From NCBI RefSeq assembly GCF_000787575.1, contig NW_012236531.1, forward strand, positions 1,490 to 65,489: 64,000 nt of DNA, written 5' to 3'. The notes below the pieces were generated by a model that was not told the DNA's origin, ran no database searches, and saw only the letters and a program-made list of their open reading frames with translations. The translations under genes and the position numbers were made by a program. Positions within the stretch are counted from its first letter, which is position 1; every line of letters starts with the position of its first letter. Origin of the DNA: Acytostelium subglobosum LB1. Taxonomy: Eukaryota > Evosea > Eumycetozoa > Acytosteliales > Acytosteliaceae. Positions 1 through 10,354 of this stretch are shown one piece after another.

Positions 1-4
1 CTTG

Positions 5-142
5 GATCGTCGCACACCAACCAAGGACCAACATCAAAGGCAATGAATGTGGTATATATCGCTTCATCTTGATGAGTCGAGTCTGTTGGAGTATCATAGG
101 AGTTGTTGGATGATGTTGGTCCTTGGTTGGTGTGCGACGATC
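5..142. repeat. Long inverted repeat (32-bp arms)
   Basis: Bases 5-36 are the exact reverse complement of 111-142, separated by a 74-nt spacer; the outer flanks remain partly complementary. This could be the end of a mobile element or a foldback. The window edge cuts off the left side, so the full element cannot be seen. No coding function is evident in the loop. Confidence 0.9.
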
Positions 143-802
143 TTCCAAGCCTGTAGCAGCAACAAGAACAACAACATGCTAGAGAACAACACTTTAGAGA
201 GAGTTTACCCTTTTATAGATGTACCAACACTCGATCGATCTTGGACCAGCACATATGACCATATGTCGAATCCTCCATCGATTGCCCATGCTGCCCAGGA
301 TCACAACCAGTGTATATAGCAGAGTTGTCACGACAAGTTTCTGTTTGATATGCAGCTAAGTGGTGACCAAAGAAGCCATGCGACCAGCCTTAGACCTGGA
401 GAAGCAACGCTCTGGCATCACCCTCACACAAGGTGTATGGACGGAACTTCAAGGCAGCACTGGATATCCTCCACAACGTCTCGTCGCCCGCCAACCTTCG
501 ATCGAACTTTAATCTTTGCACAAAGAATGTGAGTATCGAGTAGCATCTATGGCAAGGAATCATACCATTCACTCCTAACACTCTCCACCATCACTCACTT
601 CATCTGTAGCCAATGGTCGCTTTTTTCGCAACACTGATACCAAGTCCAGGCCCTCCAGCCAATCAAAGGAGAATGATAATGCGACCTACACGATTGGATA
701 ACACACAGTCAACTCTCTGATCCTTGTGTTCAAGACACACAGCCAAAGAACAAGTACCAGAGCCACTCATGCTACACACGTTGCAAACACACCATCGCTG
801 TA
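143..802. other. Intergenic, with a diverged gene scrap at about 362-530
   Basis: I see no intact gene here. Bases 362-385 and about 476-506 on the plus strand resemble 6848-6910 on the far side of the transposase-like gene. The shared segments are roughly 17-30 nt long and are separated here by about 90 extra bases. The local plus frame encodes a short run around V-V-T-K-E-A-M and then stops. It reads as a decayed copy of some repeated gene; I cannot name the gene. Confidence 0.45.
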
Positions 803-1463
803 TTGATGATCATTGGCTTTGACAAGAGCAGAATCAAACTGCTCATTGACAATGTCAACAAGTCGAAACATATTGACATTGACCTTGTCCACTGCCTTGA
901 GAGACTGAAGGATCACATCGCCGCTTGCCCTACAGAGCAAGACAGACAACATGAGGATGATGAACCTGATCAGACCTTCTCTGACAATGGTGGAGGTGGT
1001 TGTCCGTCCCCAATCTCCTCACACTCTACCGATACAACATTCATCTCAGCCAACGTTCACAAGCCCAAGGTTGACAACATCAAGAATCTGGTGCAAAAGG
1101 ATCAACATCAACAACGACAACAGCCACAACATCAACAGCAGATCGATGTCATTATGAATGATAGTTTGGACGATCCCTCAATATCTGACCATCATGACTA
1201 GTTCACTCACGAGCAACAACAGCAGCAGTATCAGGAGCACACTCACGAGCAACTTACTAATGAGCAACAGTATCATCAGCTGGCCCACCACGACAACAGC
1301 TCATACCTGATCCAGGCATCTCCACAAGCACTGTACTCCATTCAAACACCATCAATTAACTTGTCACCATCAATTGATCATCACATGGCATTAGACGGTC
1401 CACCATTTGAATTGCCAACATCGCTCCCATGGTGTATGTATCATTGCCCTCGAGTGCCATAGT
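803..1463 (+). pseudogene. Gln/His-rich frame interrupted by an in-frame TAG
   Basis: A 132-codon frame opens at 803 with a helical-looking start (about residues 5-45, ending in HIAACPTEQD), followed by acidic, Gln- and His-rich sequence. TAG at 1199-1201 ends it, yet the same frame stays open for about 85 more codons of Gln/His-rich sequence (THEQQQQQYQ...) to a second stop near 1461. No family is recognised. It may be a decayed transcription-factor-like gene, or an exon of a gene whose start I cannot define. The lower strand is also open over part of this stretch, so coding status is uncertain. Confidence 0.35.
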
Positions 1464-4400
1464 GAATGAACTTACAGTATATTTCATATGTTATGGACAC
1501 CCAATGCTCCGATAGATCGCACCTAAGGTTGATCTTAGGTAATATAAAGATAAACATCCTAATGAGTGCATCAATACAACAGGTGCAATTCAATTGAATT
1601 GTCAAATAGTTCTCTGGTATATTATGGAAAACATGTTTGTTGGGATCCTTCCTCTGCTTTCCATTGTTGTTGTTGTTGTTGTTATTGCTGTTGTTGTTGT
1701 TATTATTATTGTTGTTGCTGTTGTTATTATTGTTGTTGCTAGAGGGTTTGGACTTTGTTGATCTTGTCTTGGATGACTTTGAAGTAGAGTTGGATGAACT
1801 GGTGGAAGAGTTGGATGATGAGCTGGTGGAAGAGTTGGATGTTGAGCTGGTGGAAGAGTTGGACGTTGAGCTGGTGGATGGACTGGATGAGGAGCTGGTG
1901 GAAGAACTAGATGAGGAGCTGGTGGAAGAACTGGATGATGAGCTGGTGGAGTTGGTGGAAGAGCTGCTGATGTCAGAGTCGGACTTTCTGTAATTATGTT
2001 TCGGTTAGAATATAGAGTTAATTAATTTTCTTTAAATACGTACACATTGTATTTGATACTGTAGGTCATTGTAGTGTGGTTGTATCCGACAACCATTGCA
2101 TCCCACCATGATCCATTGTCTGGATCATTCTCATTACCAATGTATAGAGCTGTCACCTCAGCATTGAGGTAATGGCGTTGACTTGAGGCTGCGGGCTGCG
2201 GGATATCATTGATTGAATTGATTCCAAAGAGTTGAGGAAGATTGAAGATGACAGCTTCGTTGACTTCTTTGTCTCTCTTTATCTCAGCCTGGATTGTTCT
2301 GTAGCAATTGTTCATCTTGGTTGCTTCATCTGGCTTGTTGGCGAAATACAGGTACTTGGCTGCGCTTTGAAGCATCTGATAGTTGATATCTTTATATTGC
2401 TTTGGTGTTGTCTGTTGATCATTGTCACCCTCATCTGTATTGTCTACTGCCGATCCATTTGAATCTGTCAATGAATGTGACTGGCCGCTTGACTGTGAGT
2501 GGCTGTGTGAATGTAAATGGTCGTGTGACTCTGACTGGCTGTGTGTCTGGCCTTGTGAATGTGTTTGGCCTTGTGAATGTGTTGGCCTTGTGAATGTGTT
2601 TGGCCTTGTGAATGTGCCTGGCCTTGTGAATGTGTCTGGCCTTGTGAATGTGACTGGTTATGTGACTCTGACTGGCTGTGTGATTCTGAGTGGCTGTGTG
2701 ACTCTGACTGTGGCGATTGAGTTGTCAGTTTCCATCTGTAGCCGTTGGACATACGGTCCTTATTGGATCTGTTGTTCTGGTGTTGGCATTCACCACAGAA
2801 CAGTGCCACTCGTTCCAGATTTCCAATTCTCTCGACATATAATCCTACGTGGGCAATGAGTATGTGCAAATAGGTGAGCTTGCCATAAAGGCCAACTGTT
2901 TTGGTTCCAAGCTTCTCAGCCATGAAGCGCCACTGGTATTCCTTGATATGGGTCGGGTGATCAGTGATCATCGCAGTAATAAGATAGTGAAATTGAGACC
3001 AAACCAATCGTATCTACATTGAATGTTAAATGATTGTATGAGTGAGTGATTCCAATGTATGATTGACACACTTTCAGTTGATGTCATGTGACTCATGGTG
3101 AGAATAGACTTACATCTGTCATTGTATCCGTAGGTACTACATTGGTCCTTTCAAGGATGTCGAGGAATGTGTCCTTGTGCTTGAGTATCCTCCGGAACTC
3201 ATTGTAGTTCACAGCACTCTTGCTGAAACGGTCCTTGAGGGTTACATGTGAGCCATCCTTGGAAGTATCGCCAATCAACTGCAACTTAACTGTAGTAGTA
3301 AGGAATAAAGTAAAGTCGTTGGTAAGAGTCGACCTAGTCAATTCATCTACACTCGGATCATCAGCATATACCAAGACCCTCTTCGTGTAAAACTTGGTGC
3401 CTCCAATGGTCGAATGCAATGAGTCAATGATGATTTCCAATGGGTCAATTATCATGGCAGGAACATCATCCAGTCCATGGAACAGTTTTGCCTGTATCTT
3501 CTTGACCCCCTCTCCAACGCGGCCTTGATCTTATCAGCATCCTCTGTGATTGTTTCCAGTGTCCTGAGAGTGAACATGTCGTTGGCCAACACACAGTTGA
3601 TTGTGTGATTGGTGCAATGGCAATGTGTACATCGATAGGTGGAGTTCGACTTAAACACATCACACATTCCAAGCAGCGAAGCAATGCATGCAAGGTCCAA
3701 CGTATACATGATACTGAAGCGATAGTACTTGTCATTGATCTTCCAAATGTTGTCGGAGCGGTGCAGAAGTTCCAGGTCGTTCTTGAGAGGCTCTAGATTC
3801 TCCCGTAGAGACTTAGTAGTCTCGGCGCCAGTGAAAGACAGAAACATCACTCCATCATCAGGTGATTTCAGTCTCGAGACAGTCTTGAGAGGATCAATGA
3901 TTTGGAGAGCACCAATCTCTGTAGGGTTCCTGTTGTTCTTGTTCATCTTGGCACCATCAAAGATGATTCGAACATCCTTGTCGATCGGGTTCTCTGGAGA
4001 CATTCCTTGAGTCGCATCCTGAGCAGAACCGAGCAGTGCCGAGTTCTCAAAAGGTAGTCGGGATTCCTTCATTGAGTCAAGGTGGACAGTGTCGGTATCG
4101 ATGGCGAGCTTTAATGTCTTAGCCAATGGGTTATGATAGCCGTTTGGAGTCCTTACTAGATCCAGCTGACTATTCGCTATCCTTTCCATCTCACCTCTGA
4201 TGTTATGCAGAGAATAAGTCTTGGTATTCAATCCAATCGCTCTCGCTCTCTCTTTCCAAACTGCATCTGGTGTCTTTGTATCAAACTTGATCTTGGCAAC
4301 TTCTTCCAATGGGAGGTCTGCGCAGTGGATGATGTGTTTGTTCAAAATGTTAATGGTCTATCATTGCTTTACGATCGAATGATTGATTGATTGATTGATT

Positions 4401-5798
4401 GTCTTTTTGTTTGTTTGATTGCAACATACCTGCTTTGGCGCTCATGTTGTGTCTATCATCCATAACCTTCAACTGTTTCTTCATGAGTACACCATGACAC
4501 CTCTTGCATACCCCCTGCTCACTCTGACGTTCTTTGTGATGCTCGGTCTCATTAACGTGCCTGGACCAGTTTGGTAATGATATCTGTTTACCGCATCCGA
4601 CATGATCACACCTCCTTGTCAACTGATTGCCTTCATTGTCAAAGATAGGGAGGGGTACTGGGGCAAGAGGAACAGACTTTGTATCCAAGAGAGTATAATG
4701 TTTGATTCTAATATGTTGATATAAATTGGATAGACGTTGACGGTCCACAGAGTAGGTGCACGCATCGCAAGAGACGCCATCCTCACGTACCAATTGCTTC
4801 ACGAGGTCAATACTATATTTTGTATTATTGTTATTTGTTGAGGCATCAATGTCCTGTCGACAAGGTGGATGTGGTGGTGGTAGCTGGATGCTGGTATTGG
4901 TTGGAGAAGTGTACTGTGGATGTGTATGTGGTATTGCCTGCGACTGGATGATGTTGGAAGTGTTCCATGATTGAGTTGACAATTGTGCAGAGTATAGTGG
5001 TGACTGGATGCTGGTGTTTGTGGTCGAAGAGTGCCATTGCTGTGTTTGTGGTAGAGTCTGGATGTTGGTCGGAGTGTCCAATCGTTGTGGCAGAGTCCGG
5101 ATGTTGGTCGGAGTGCCCAATTGTTGTGGAGACCAGCCTGGTGGAGACTGCAGTGATGACTGGATGTTGTTGGAAGTGTTCCACCCTTGTGCAGAGTGTA
5201 GTGGTGACTGGATGCTGGTGTTTGTGGTCGAAGTGTGCCATTGCTGTGTTTGTGGTAGTGTCTGGATGGTGTTGGAAGTTTTCCATGATTGAGTTGACAA
5301 TTGTGCTGAGTGTAGTGGTGGCTGGATGATGGTGTTTGTTGNTGTAGAAGTGCTCAATGGGTGTGGAGACTGCTGTGATGACTGGACGCGGCTGTTTGAA
5401 GTGCTCCATGATTGAGTTGACAGTAGTGGTGAATGGATGCCGGTGTTTGTTGAAGTGTTCCATGGTTGTGGAGCCAACAGTGATGGCTGGATGTTGGTGT
5501 TGGTGGGCAATGTAAAAGGAGAGCGGGCCAACTCTAGGAGCCCCTCAACAGTTGATATGTTGTCGTCGTCAGACTGTTGTGTACTGTTGTCATCATCATT
5601 TAAAAGGTTGGTCATATTGGTGTAAAGGAATGGAGATTGATGTGATGGTGTTGGCGCTGTTTGAAGTNGGGTTGTTGAGGTNGTTGATGTTCTCGCAACC
5701 TTTGTTGCTGGAGATAGTTCATCTAACTCAATGTGATCGGAGAGTGGCCTCCCCTTCTTCTTTTTGTTGTTGAGATGAAAGACAAAGTTGCGACTCAT
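1441..5798 (-). CDS. Zinc-finger plus DDE-transposase-like protein, frame disturbed
   Basis: The frame starts at 5798. The N-terminal third is Ser/Thr/Gln/Asn-rich with degenerate tandem repeats. Next come Cys/His clusters (CDAC...HIRIKH, CDHVGC...HVNETEH, CKRC), which suggest DNA-binding zinc fingers. The core has features of DDE transposases: an acidic residue in RIIFDGAKM, MYTLDL followed by a CTHCHC zinc motif, and LHILIAHV...FCGECQHQNN as a possible third acidic site. A His/Ser/Gln repeat (SHSQGQ) and a C-terminal Ser/Thr then Asn run follow. Introns are likely near 3022-3108 and 1989-2042. The reading frame changes at least twice, once in a G run and once in the SHSQGQ repeat, and the join near 4345-4430 is unclear. 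Several N bases lie nearby, so draft errors are as likely as decay. It could be a DNA transposon gene or a domesticated one; the family is inferred, not matched. Confidence 0.5.
2490..2715 (-). repeat. Short tandem repeat encoding SHSQGQ/SESHSQ
   Basis: Near-identical 18-nt units (plus-strand theme ttggccttgtgaatgtg) are repeated about eight times inside the transposase-like gene. They encode Ser-His-Ser-Gln-Gly-Gln-Thr/Ala. One unit is a base shorter than its neighbours, which moves the frame. Slippage in such an array is common both in nature and in assembly. Confidence 0.8.
4860..5500 (-). repeat. Degenerate tandem repeats in the N-terminal coding part
   Basis: A roughly 36-nt theme (plus strand ggatgttggtcggagtg and variants) recurs many times and encodes variations on W-x-T-S-T-N-T-x-I-Q-S-P-L-x-S-A-Q. 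One N base (5342) lies inside the array; two more (5668, 5682) lie just upstream in the same coding region. The array is low-complexity linker, unlikely to form a folded domain. Confidence 0.75.
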
Positions 5799-7166
5799 AC
5801 TCTGTTTGAGAGATAATTAATAAGACAGTGTTTATCTACAAATAATAATGTCAAAACTATACATTGCCACCCAAACTATTGATGGGGGTTGTCTAGACCC
5901 TTATTTGGGGCTAAATGGAANAAATGTTGTGATGAAGGCACTTGACTAGTGGGTAATAACTCATCTTCAAATTAACTGTGTGTTTTGCAACACATTCACC
6001 TAAAACAGTGCTTGTTTGATCAAAAAACATTCCAAAGAAGGAAATAGGGGGTTCTAAGTGGGAATAATCAGAGGATGAACGCTTGGAGGCATTCGCGAAC
6101 TGTAGACTCTGAATTGTAGTCTAAAAATGACGGCGAAATGTTTTGCAACAAGAATATCTTTTTGCAAACTAATAGAAGACATAGTATATCAATATATTCA
6201 AGATATGATACAATTATTCATAGGGTATATACGGGTAGTGACGCGAGCATTATTGCCTCTGTAGTATGTATATGTTGTTTTTGTGTCTAACAACAAATAA
6301 TAATAAGTAAGTGAATTTGGGTGAACTTTGGTCAAGTCGAAGAGATTAGAGGGTAAGGGTGAACTAATTATTTTTTTGATTTTAAATGGTGCGCATTTTG
6401 TTGAACTTCATAGATAGAGATAAAGAGAGAGGGAGAGAGAGCAATATATATATATGGCGTTCGTTTGCCGCCACCATCATTGTGGTGGCTGGATTGGAGC
6501 GCCACTCACTCGTCAGCCAGTGCGTTGTCGAATCACGAGAACAAGAGTCATCCCAAATGCGACGCTGTTGCTTGCAGTCTATCCTGTGTGGGCACTTCAA
6601 TAGGCAGGCGAAAGAGTAACAGTGTCTGCACACGTGGTGTGAAGCAGAGTTCACGACGTCAAAGGAGTTAAATCGACACTTATGTGAGAAGAAGCACGTT
6701 TGTAACAGTCAAGGATTGGATAGGGAAGCGTGTCTTGTTTGCGATCCACTGACAGGCGAGTTGGATGTGTTGCATGACTAGCCATTGCAAGCAACAATGG
6801 CCAGGAAGCGATGAAGGTACTACAATGATAGCTAAGATGTGAGCACAGTGGCGACCCAAGAAGCTATGCAAACAACCTCTTCGCCAGCCAACCTTCCATC
6901 CAAGACTCCACCCTTGTATTGTCATGACAAGTGGGTTGTGGCTGCTCATAGCTAAGGACATCTTTCGGCATCTAGAGTTCAAAGGTATGAAGTCTCAATG
7001 ATGATGATTATTTCCTTTTTTAGTCACCTTCAAATCCATCAATTAAATTAAAAATTATAAATAAATATCTGGTGATCATCACTAATAAACACACTTACAT
7101 TGTTCACACCAATTTTTACTCATTCATGTACTCATTGATTATTAAATAATACTACAATTAAACAAC
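5799..7166. other. Intergenic with decayed zinc-finger fragment
   Basis: The first 560 bases are AT-rich and carry one N (5921). From about 6465 to 6980 the composition becomes GC-richer, like the left-hand scraps at 350-800. A plus frame near 6620-6780 encodes CLHTWCEAEFTTSKELNRHL (a C2H2 finger pattern ending CEKKH) and then CLVCDPLTGELD, but stops break the frame on both sides. Bases 6848-6910 match the scrap at 362-510. I read it as one or more gene relics. 6981-7166 is AT-rich and probably holds the promoter of the next gene. Confidence 0.5.
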
Positions 7167-8277
7167 ATGTTTACTAGAACACTAAAGACATCAGTCATAT
7201 CATTGGGATATAGATCCTTCTCCAACATCAAGTCCTCTGGTATGTTTTGCATCCCAGCACACAACAAACCATCTGATCTCTAACAAATAACAATAGGAGG
7301 TCGTCTAGACGGAAAGGTTGCCATCATCACAGGAGGTGCCGATGGAGTTGGAAAGGAATCCTCTTTACTCTTTGCCAAGGAGGGTGCCAAAGTACTGGTC
7401 GTTGATCTTGATGCCAACAAGGGAAACAGCGTCGTCTCCCAAATCAAATCCAACGGAGGAAACGCCTATTTCTTCCAAGCTGGTAATTATATAGGGCAAC
7501 AAACAACACTTCATATCATTCCTACTGACCTGTCCTGTTGGCGACACATACACACAAAAGACATTAGCCAAGCTGCTCAGGTAAAGGAAATGATCGAGGT
7601 TGCCGAAAAGAACTATGGAAAGCTCGATATCCTGTTCAACAATGCTGGTATTATGATATCGGAGGATGATGACTCTATCAACACCACCGAGGAGGTCTGG
7701 GATAAGACCATGAATGTTAACCTCAAGGGTGTTTTCCTTGGATGCAAATATGGAATCCCTGCTCTATTGCGTAATGGAAAGGGCAGTATCATCAACACTG
7801 CAAGCTTTGTTGCTCTCATGGGTGCTGCCACTCCACAAATTGGTAAGATATACAACAAACTTATATTACATACTACGCAGTCAAACACTTACATGTACAC
7901 CAAAGCATACACTGCAAGCAAGGGAGGTGTACTGGCCATGACAAGAGAGTTGGCAGTCATTCATGCCAAGCAGGGCATTCGTGTGAACGCCCTCTGTCCA
8001 GGACCATTAAGAACGGAGCTGTTGGACAAATTCTTGAGCACTGACGAGAAGAGGAATAGACGTTTGGTTCACTTACCAATGGGAAGATTTGGCTATGCCA
8101 ATGAAGTTGCCAATGGTGCTCTCTTTTTGGCTAGTGATGAGGTATGATGTTTCATTCTGTTAACAGCACATTACATTATCTAACCAACTGATCAATCATT
8201 CATAGTCATCCTATGTCACGGCATCAACATTTTTGGTTGATGGTGGTCTCACTGCTTCATACGTCACCGCCATTTAA
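7167..8277 (+). CDS. Short-chain dehydrogenase/reductase, probably mitochondrial
   Basis: This is an NAD(P)-dependent oxidoreductase of the classical SDR family; the substrate is not predictable. Five exons (7167-7239, 7297-7482, 7561-7842, 7906-8141, 8206-8277) give 282 aa. Visible motifs are the Rossmann glycine pattern TGGADGVGKE, acidic V-V-D-L-D after beta-2 (which favours NAD over NADP), NNAG, the catalytic serine region NTASF, YTASK (Tyr-x-x-x-Lys) and the PG motif CPGPLRTEL. The first ~25 residues (MFTRTLKTSVISLGYRSF) are basic and hydroxylated, like a mitochondrial presequence. Intron 3 is 63 nt and stop-free, so a retained form would stay open; splicing there restores the expected IAYTASK spacing. 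Confidence 0.88.
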
Positions 8278-8476
8278 AGATAACTCTGGAGGAGTATATA
8301 AACATCGACTTGATGCCCATTGGTATTATGCTGATACTACTATTCGTACAACAACATCCAAATATATAAACAACAACAACAACAACAATAATGAAACAAA
8401 GATGTAACAGTAATGTGATCGGAGTACTACTTCATTTTGGGGAGGTGGTGGAAGGTTGGTTGATCTACATCATAGT

Positions 8477-9829
8477 TTAAAGTCCATCAGTGATCAAGTT
8501 GGTTCTGGAGTTCTCCAGGTGTGAAGCCTGCTGGTCGTCTTGTTGGACGACTGTAGTGTTGTTGTCTTGATTCTCACCAGAAGAGCTATCGTCAGATGTG
8601 GTTTCGTTTGTCATTGTTGCTTCAACAACAGTAGTGGGCGCTGAAGTCTTGTCAACGACCTCTACAGACATTGGGGTTGATTGGTATTCTTCCACCTGGG
8701 GTTGGGTGTCCTCCTCCTCCTCATTGTTCGCTGCCGACTCCAAATCCTTCAACTTTAGGACTTCCTCGGACTTGTAATGTGGTTGAGTAAGGTTGTAGAT
8801 GGCCAAGGCCGATGTGATGACGACCAATGACAAGTAGAACAACCAGTTGAGCTTGCGGTCAAACAAGAAGATGGCAATGATGACACTGTAAATATCGGCT
8901 GTCAGAATGGAAAGGTTCATCAAGGTGGATCCTGCGATTCTCATCAGGTGAGGCACAACTGAGTACATTGCAAAGAGACACAAGGCAAAAGCAATGATAT
9001 AGCCAACCACCTCACCGTTCCAAACCATTGTTTGAAGCTCGTTCCTTTCGAAAATTGACCTGTGAATATAATATAGAATGTTAGTATTGTTCCGTCTGGA
9101 AGTGGTACTGGTAGGTAGGAGGTAGTATACATACAATTGAATGGCAGAGATAATTGAACCATAGATACCGACCAAGGCCAAGTAGGTGTACTGATCATAC
9201 TTCTTGACGGTAAACTCTTGACCAACGTTGGATATAGCATAGAGACATGAGGCGATGATGACAAACATGTCACCGAGCAGTGGGTTTGAACCACCGTTGG
9301 CAGACTCTCCCTGAAGCAAATCAGAGACAACAAGAAGGACCATTCCACTAATGGAAAGTACGACGGCAAATACTTGTACCAATGTGTAGCGGGTCTTGAG
9401 GAAGATTCTGGTCAGGACAACGACGCATGGGATGGTCCAACAGTCGAGCAACATGGCAGAGGTGATGCTGGTGTATTGGTAGGCCTTAACTGCCAGGTAG
9501 TTGGCCTCGACATCGATGAATGCCAATGGAAGCAAAAAGATGGTCTTTGTCTTGATACTGTGCCAGAAGGTGCCACGTTTGATAAGCACGATCGAGTAGA
9601 ACATGAGCAGAATGTAGTTGAGCAACGATTGGGCCGTGGGAATGTTGACGTTGTAGTTTATCACCAGAAGCTGACTGAACACTCCAGTGCCTGTGATACA
9701 GAGCGACACAATTTGACCAATTGCCAGACCTACCAGCTTCTGTTTGAATAGGGTCTTGTCAACCAAACGCAAACTGTCAAACAGATTGTATTGGAGGTAA
9801 GTCCTCACTGATTCCTTTGAGATGCCCAT
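8477..9829 (-). CDS. SLC35F1/F2-type multipass transporter
   Basis: This is a member of the drug/metabolite transporter superfamily, SLC35F (DUF914) branch. The 425-aa product has about ten hydrophobic segments from residue 30 to 340. It contains the family-like stretch EANYLAVKAYQYTSITSAML followed by LLDCWTIP. Two exons flank a 75-nt intron (9060-9134) that happens to be in frame and free of stops. Splicing gives AIQLSIFERNELQ, while retention would insert 25 polar residues into a membrane segment. The C-terminal ~90 residues are hydrophilic, Glu/Gln/Thr-rich and cytosolic-looking. Substrates of this subfamily are poorly known. The gene converges on the dehydrogenase, 199 bp away. Confidence 0.85.
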   Translation of the reverse strand: MGISKESVRTYLQYNLFDSLRLVDKTLFKQKLVGLAIGQIVSLCITGTGVFSQLLVINYNVNIPTAQSLLNYILLMFYSIVLIKRGTFWHSIKTKTIFLLPLAFIDVEANYLAVKAYQYTSITSAMLLDCWTIPCVVVLTRIFLKTRYTLVQVFAVVLSISGMVLLVVSDLLQGESANGGSNPLLGDMFVIIASCLYAISNVGQEFTVKKYDQYTYLALVGIYGSIISAIQLYVYYLLPTSTTSRRNNTNILYYIHRSIFERNELQTMVWNGEVVGYIIAFALCLFAMYSVVPHLMRIAGSTLMNLSILTADIYSVIIAIFLFDRKLNWLFYLSLVVITSALAIYNLTQPHYKSEEVLKLKDLESAANNEEEEDTQPQVEEYQSTPMSVEVVDKTSAPTTVVEATMTNETTSDDSSSGENQDNNTTVVQQDDQQASHLENSRTNLITDGL

Positions 9830-10354
9830 ATCTTTGTATATCTTTGTATATATATATATATATATTATAGCTATTTATCTATCTATTTGTTTTGTTTATA
9901 AATATATATATATATATAGTTTGTTGACTCTCCCTAAATCAAAAGGACTTGTGTCCTGACTGACGGCTCCCATCTGCGTCGTTTGGTTCTGGTTCGTCGT
10001 CCGACAAAAATAAATAAATAAGTACGAGAAAACCGGGTTACCGATGAAAATATCTATCGGTTAACTTATATGTATAAATAAATGAAAAATATATATATAT
10101 ATATTTTAAATACATATTCAATTTATTGATATATGATTCTTAGGAATGAAACTGAGAAAGGACTTCTATTGTTAATTGTTCAATAGCCATACATTCAAAT
10201 AGAGTAACGTTACAATCAAATTCATTTCTGAATTATTTTTCAACCACTGATAGTTTTTGATGGTGAACTCTCGAGTTGAACTGAGCGACTACTCAACATA
10301 GTCAGTACCAACAGCAGCAACAGTGATATATATATTTATTATACCAACACAGAA
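9830..10354. promoter_or_regulatory. Divergent promoter between the SLC35F-type gene and eIF3m
   Basis: The stretch is AT-rich with several TATATA runs (9845-9866, 9900-9920, 10088-10108). A GC-richer island lies at about 9950-10000. A weak stem-loop, ttaccgat with atcggttaa, lies at about 10037-10064. Both flanking genes must start transcription from here. Confidence 0.55.

Noticed and set aside
1637-1993. Plus-strand Leu/Glu-rich 118-codon frame
   Set aside because: It is the complement of Ser/Thr and Asn codon runs of the minus-strand gene; poly-Leu from GTT/TTG repeats is a shadow.
2232-2859. Plus-strand frames with Cys/Val repeats
   Set aside because: They are the complement of the SHSQGQ array and have no independent coding signal.
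4756-5773. Several plus-strand frames rich in Val, Cys and Trp
   Set aside because: They mirror the degenerate repeats of the minus-strand N-terminus.
8944-9751. Frames overlapping the SLC35F-type gene on both strands
   Set aside because: The membrane-protein frame explains the composition; the others lack family features.
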